Origin: Rhodococcus oryzae
GTDB taxonomy: Bacteria; Actinomycetota; Actinomycetes; Mycobacteriales; Mycobacteriaceae
Assembly (NCBI RefSeq): GCF_005049235.1
Contig: NZ_SUMD01000002.1
Location: 310,001 to 374,000 of the forward strand
Length of the DNA: 64,000 nt
Reading direction: 5' to 3'
A program made the translations under genes and the position numbers. This document shows, one piece after another, positions 62,584 to 64,000 of this stretch; positions within the stretch are counted from its first letter, which is position 1; each line of letters opens with the position of its first letter. A model generated the notes under the pieces. It saw nothing but the letters and a program-made list of their open reading frames with translations. It did no database searches and was not told the origin of the DNA.

Positions 62584-63567
62584 ATGAAGGCTTGGCGCGT
62601 CAACGAACTCGGCGAACCCCGCGACGTATTGAAGCTCGAGGAGGTCGCAGACCTCGCGCCCGGCCCCGGCCAGCTGATGGTCCGGGTGTTGGCGGCGCCC
62701 GCGAACTTCCCCGACGTGCTGCTGTGCCGCGGCGAGTACCAGATCAAGCCGCCGCTGCCGTTCACCCCCGGCGTGGAGCTGTGCGGTGAGGTGGTCGCAG
62801 TGGGTGATGGCGTCGCGCGGTTCGCGGTTGGGGACCGGGTGATCGGCAACCCGAGCCTGCCCGGTGGCGGGTTCGCGGAGCTGGCGGTGATGGAGGAGAC
62901 GAACACCTTCCCCGCCCCAGCCTCCCTGGACGACGCGGAGGCGTCCGCGCTGAGCATCGGATACCAGACGGGCTGGTTCGCGCTGCACCGCCGCACCCAG
63001 CTGCAGCCCGGCGAGACCCTGCTGGTCCACGCCGCCGCGGGTGGCGTGGGGAGCGCGGCCGTGCAGTTGGGGAAGGCTGTGGGCGCCACGGTGATCGGTG
63101 TGGTCGGCGGGCCCGACAAGGCCGAGTACTGCCGCCGACTCGGTGCGGACCTGGTGATCGACCGGCACACCGAGGACATCGTGGCTTCGGTCAAGGACTT
63201 CACCGGGGGCCGCGGTGCGGACGTGGTGTTCGACCCGGTCGGCGGCGATGCGTACACCAAGTCCACGAAGTGCATCGCCTTCGAGGGCCGGATCATCGTG
63301 ATCGGGTTCGCGGGCGGCACCATCCCGCAGCCGGCCCTCAATCACGCGCTGATCAAGAACTACTCGATCATCGGGCTGCACTGGGGTCTGTACAAGGCGT
63401 ACAACCAGCAGGCCATCGACGACTGCCACGTCGAGCTGACCCGGCTCGCTGCCAAGGGGGCGATCAAGCCGCTGATCAGCGAGCGGCTCCCGCTCACCGA
63501 GGTGGCGGACGGCATCGGCAGGCTGGGCGATGGCACCACCGTGGGACGGATCGTGTTCCAGCCCTGA
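62584..63567 (+). CDS. NADPH:quinone oxidoreductase-family MDR
   Basis: A 327-residue zinc-free MDR: LAAPANFPDVLLCRGEYQIK, TPGVELCGEVVAVGDGVARF, LLVHAAAGGVGSAAVQLGKA and DVVFDPVGGDAYTKST are family signatures. ATG 62584 follows AGGAGAGGCATC. Members reduce quinones or 2-enoyl-CoAs; inside this acyl-CoA operon an enoyl-CoA or similar reduction is more likely. Not close in sequence to the AcuI-like gene at 56980. Confidence 0.88.
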   Translation: MKAWRVNELGEPRDVLKLEEVADLAPGPGQLMVRVLAAPANFPDVLLCRGEYQIKPPLPFTPGVELCGEVVAVGDGVARFAVGDRVIGNPSLPGGGFAELAVMEETNTFPAPASLDDAEASALSIGYQTGWFALHRRTQLQPGETLLVHAAAGGVGSAAVQLGKAVGATVIGVVGGPDKAEYCRRLGADLVIDRHTEDIVASVKDFTGGRGADVVFDPVGGDAYTKSTKCIAFEGRIIVIGFAGGTIPQPALNHALIKNYSIIGLHWGLYKAYNQQAIDDCHVELTRLAAKGAIKPLISERLPLTEVADGIGRLGDGTTVGRIVFQP

Positions 63568-63585
63568 ATCGGAAGGAACGACCTG

Positions 63586-64000
63586 ATGGCTGACGGTGAC
63601 CCCGAACCGATCGACTTCTTGACGCTGCTGCGTGGCGTCAACGACACCGCCCCGTTCAATCGATGGGCGGGGTTCGTGGTGAGCGCGGCGGGCGACGGTA
63701 CGGCCGAGCTCCGGCTGCCGTGGCGAGCGGAGTTGGGCCAGTACTCCGGATTCCTCCACGCTGCGGTGGTGGCCGGGATGATCGACACCGCTTGTGGTTT
63801 CGCGGCGGCGACAGTAGTCGGGCAGGTGCTCGCCGCCCAGTGTTCGGTGAACTTCCTGTCCCCGGCCGTCGGCGACGAGTTCGTGGCGCGCGCTGTGGTG
63901 GTGAAAGCAGGCAAGCGGCAGGTGTTCACCACGGCGGAGCTGTTCGCGGAGCGCGACGGTGTCAGCAAGCTCGTGGCAACTGGATCGACGTTGCTGGCTG
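63586..64000 (+). CDS. PaaI-type thioesterase (3' truncated)
   Basis: The last 415 bases open a frame from ATG 63586 (behind GGAAGGAACGACCTG) that runs off the window with 138 codons. QYSGFLHAAVVAGMIDTACG is the PaaI hotdog motif (HAA variant of HGG, Asp in MIDT), followed by VLAAQCSVNFLSPAVGDEFV, a typical hotdog strand. It should hydrolyse an acyl-CoA and completes the operon of acyl-CoA genes. Confidence 0.85.
   Translation, partial: MADGDPEPIDFLTLLRGVNDTAPFNRWAGFVVSAAGDGTAELRLPWRAELGQYSGFLHAAVVAGMIDTACGFAAATVVGQVLAAQCSVNFLSPAVGDEFVARAVVVKAGKRQVFTTAELFAERDGVSKLVATGSTLLA

Noticed and set aside
1-64000. CRISPR arrays, tRNA or rRNA genes, transposons, integrases, attachment sites
   Set aside because: No regularly spaced repeats, cloverleaf sequences, transposase/integrase motifs or flanking terminal repeats were found by eye.

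Overview
The window is high-GC DNA of the kind seen in mycolic-acid actinobacteria (Mycobacteriales: Gordonia, Rhodococcus, Williamsia or a relative). The support is gene content: a mycothiol-dependent formaldehyde dehydrogenase next to its usual MBL hydrolase, a Stealth/CpsY-type phosphotransferase near an Rv0805-type cyclic-nucleotide phosphodiesterase, a divergent aldR/ald pair, an MmpL-like transporter, a type II cholesterol oxidase, and many acyl-CoA enzymes. Nearly every stretch is coding. I saw no rRNA, tRNA, CRISPR array, transposase or integrase. Both ends cut a gene (AIM24-like at the left, PaaI-type thioesterase at the right).

Layout. 0-8.7 kb: housekeeping and stand-alone genes (DoxX, SUMF1-like, two thioesterases, a TetR regulator divergent from two SRPBCC-like genes, aminopeptidase N, an AlkZ-like winged-helix protein). 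8.9-24.5 kb: a catabolic island with a flavin amine oxidase, a carotenoid-oxygenase-family enzyme, a PaaN-type aldehyde dehydrogenase, two acyl-CoA synthetases, three thiolases, a PaaI thioesterase and a nitronate-monooxygenase-family protein. It also carries two unusual regulators, each an internal duplication of an HxlR winged helix plus a Cys-rich ribbon. A shared CTAC-type operator-like motif lies in front of two of its transcription units. 24.5-33 kb: an orphan SF2 helicase, a 3-alpha-hydroxysteroid dehydrogenase-like SDR, the Stealth gene, a GIY-YIG protein, the cAMP phosphodiesterase and the mscR pair. 33-44 kb: a glyoxalase-like protein, a fused E1 alpha/beta 2-oxoacid dehydrogenase, a TetR-controlled hydrolase/membrane protein/cyclase operon with two strong palindromes, a rhomboid-like protein, GYD and DUF72 proteins, an ABC1/UbiB kinase and a secreted DUF4185 protein.

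44-56 kb: a stand-alone LeuA-type regulatory domain behind a possible leader peptide, two tandem secreted DUF11-like paralogues split by a strong terminator, gpsA, a DUF218 protein, an MMPL transporter divergent from cholesterol oxidase, aldR/ald, a crotonase and RNase HI with a tail ending in a clamp-binding-like motif. 56-64 kb: a second catabolic module. An amidohydrolase, an MDR reductase and a MaoC dehydratase run leftward. A TetR gene whose 18-bp palindrome overlaps its own -10 box and start codon runs rightward. Then comes an operon SDR - acyl-CoA dehydrogenase - APH-type kinase - quinone-oxidoreductase-like - PaaI, driven from a promoter buried in a 30-bp inverted repeat.

The best candidates for undescribed biology are the 9-24.5 kb island with its duplicated HxlR-ribbon regulators, and the dehydrogenase/kinase operon at the right end, which recalls ACAD10/11 and levulinate 4-hydroxyacyl-CoA chemistry. 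All function calls rest on reading motifs by eye; no database search was run.
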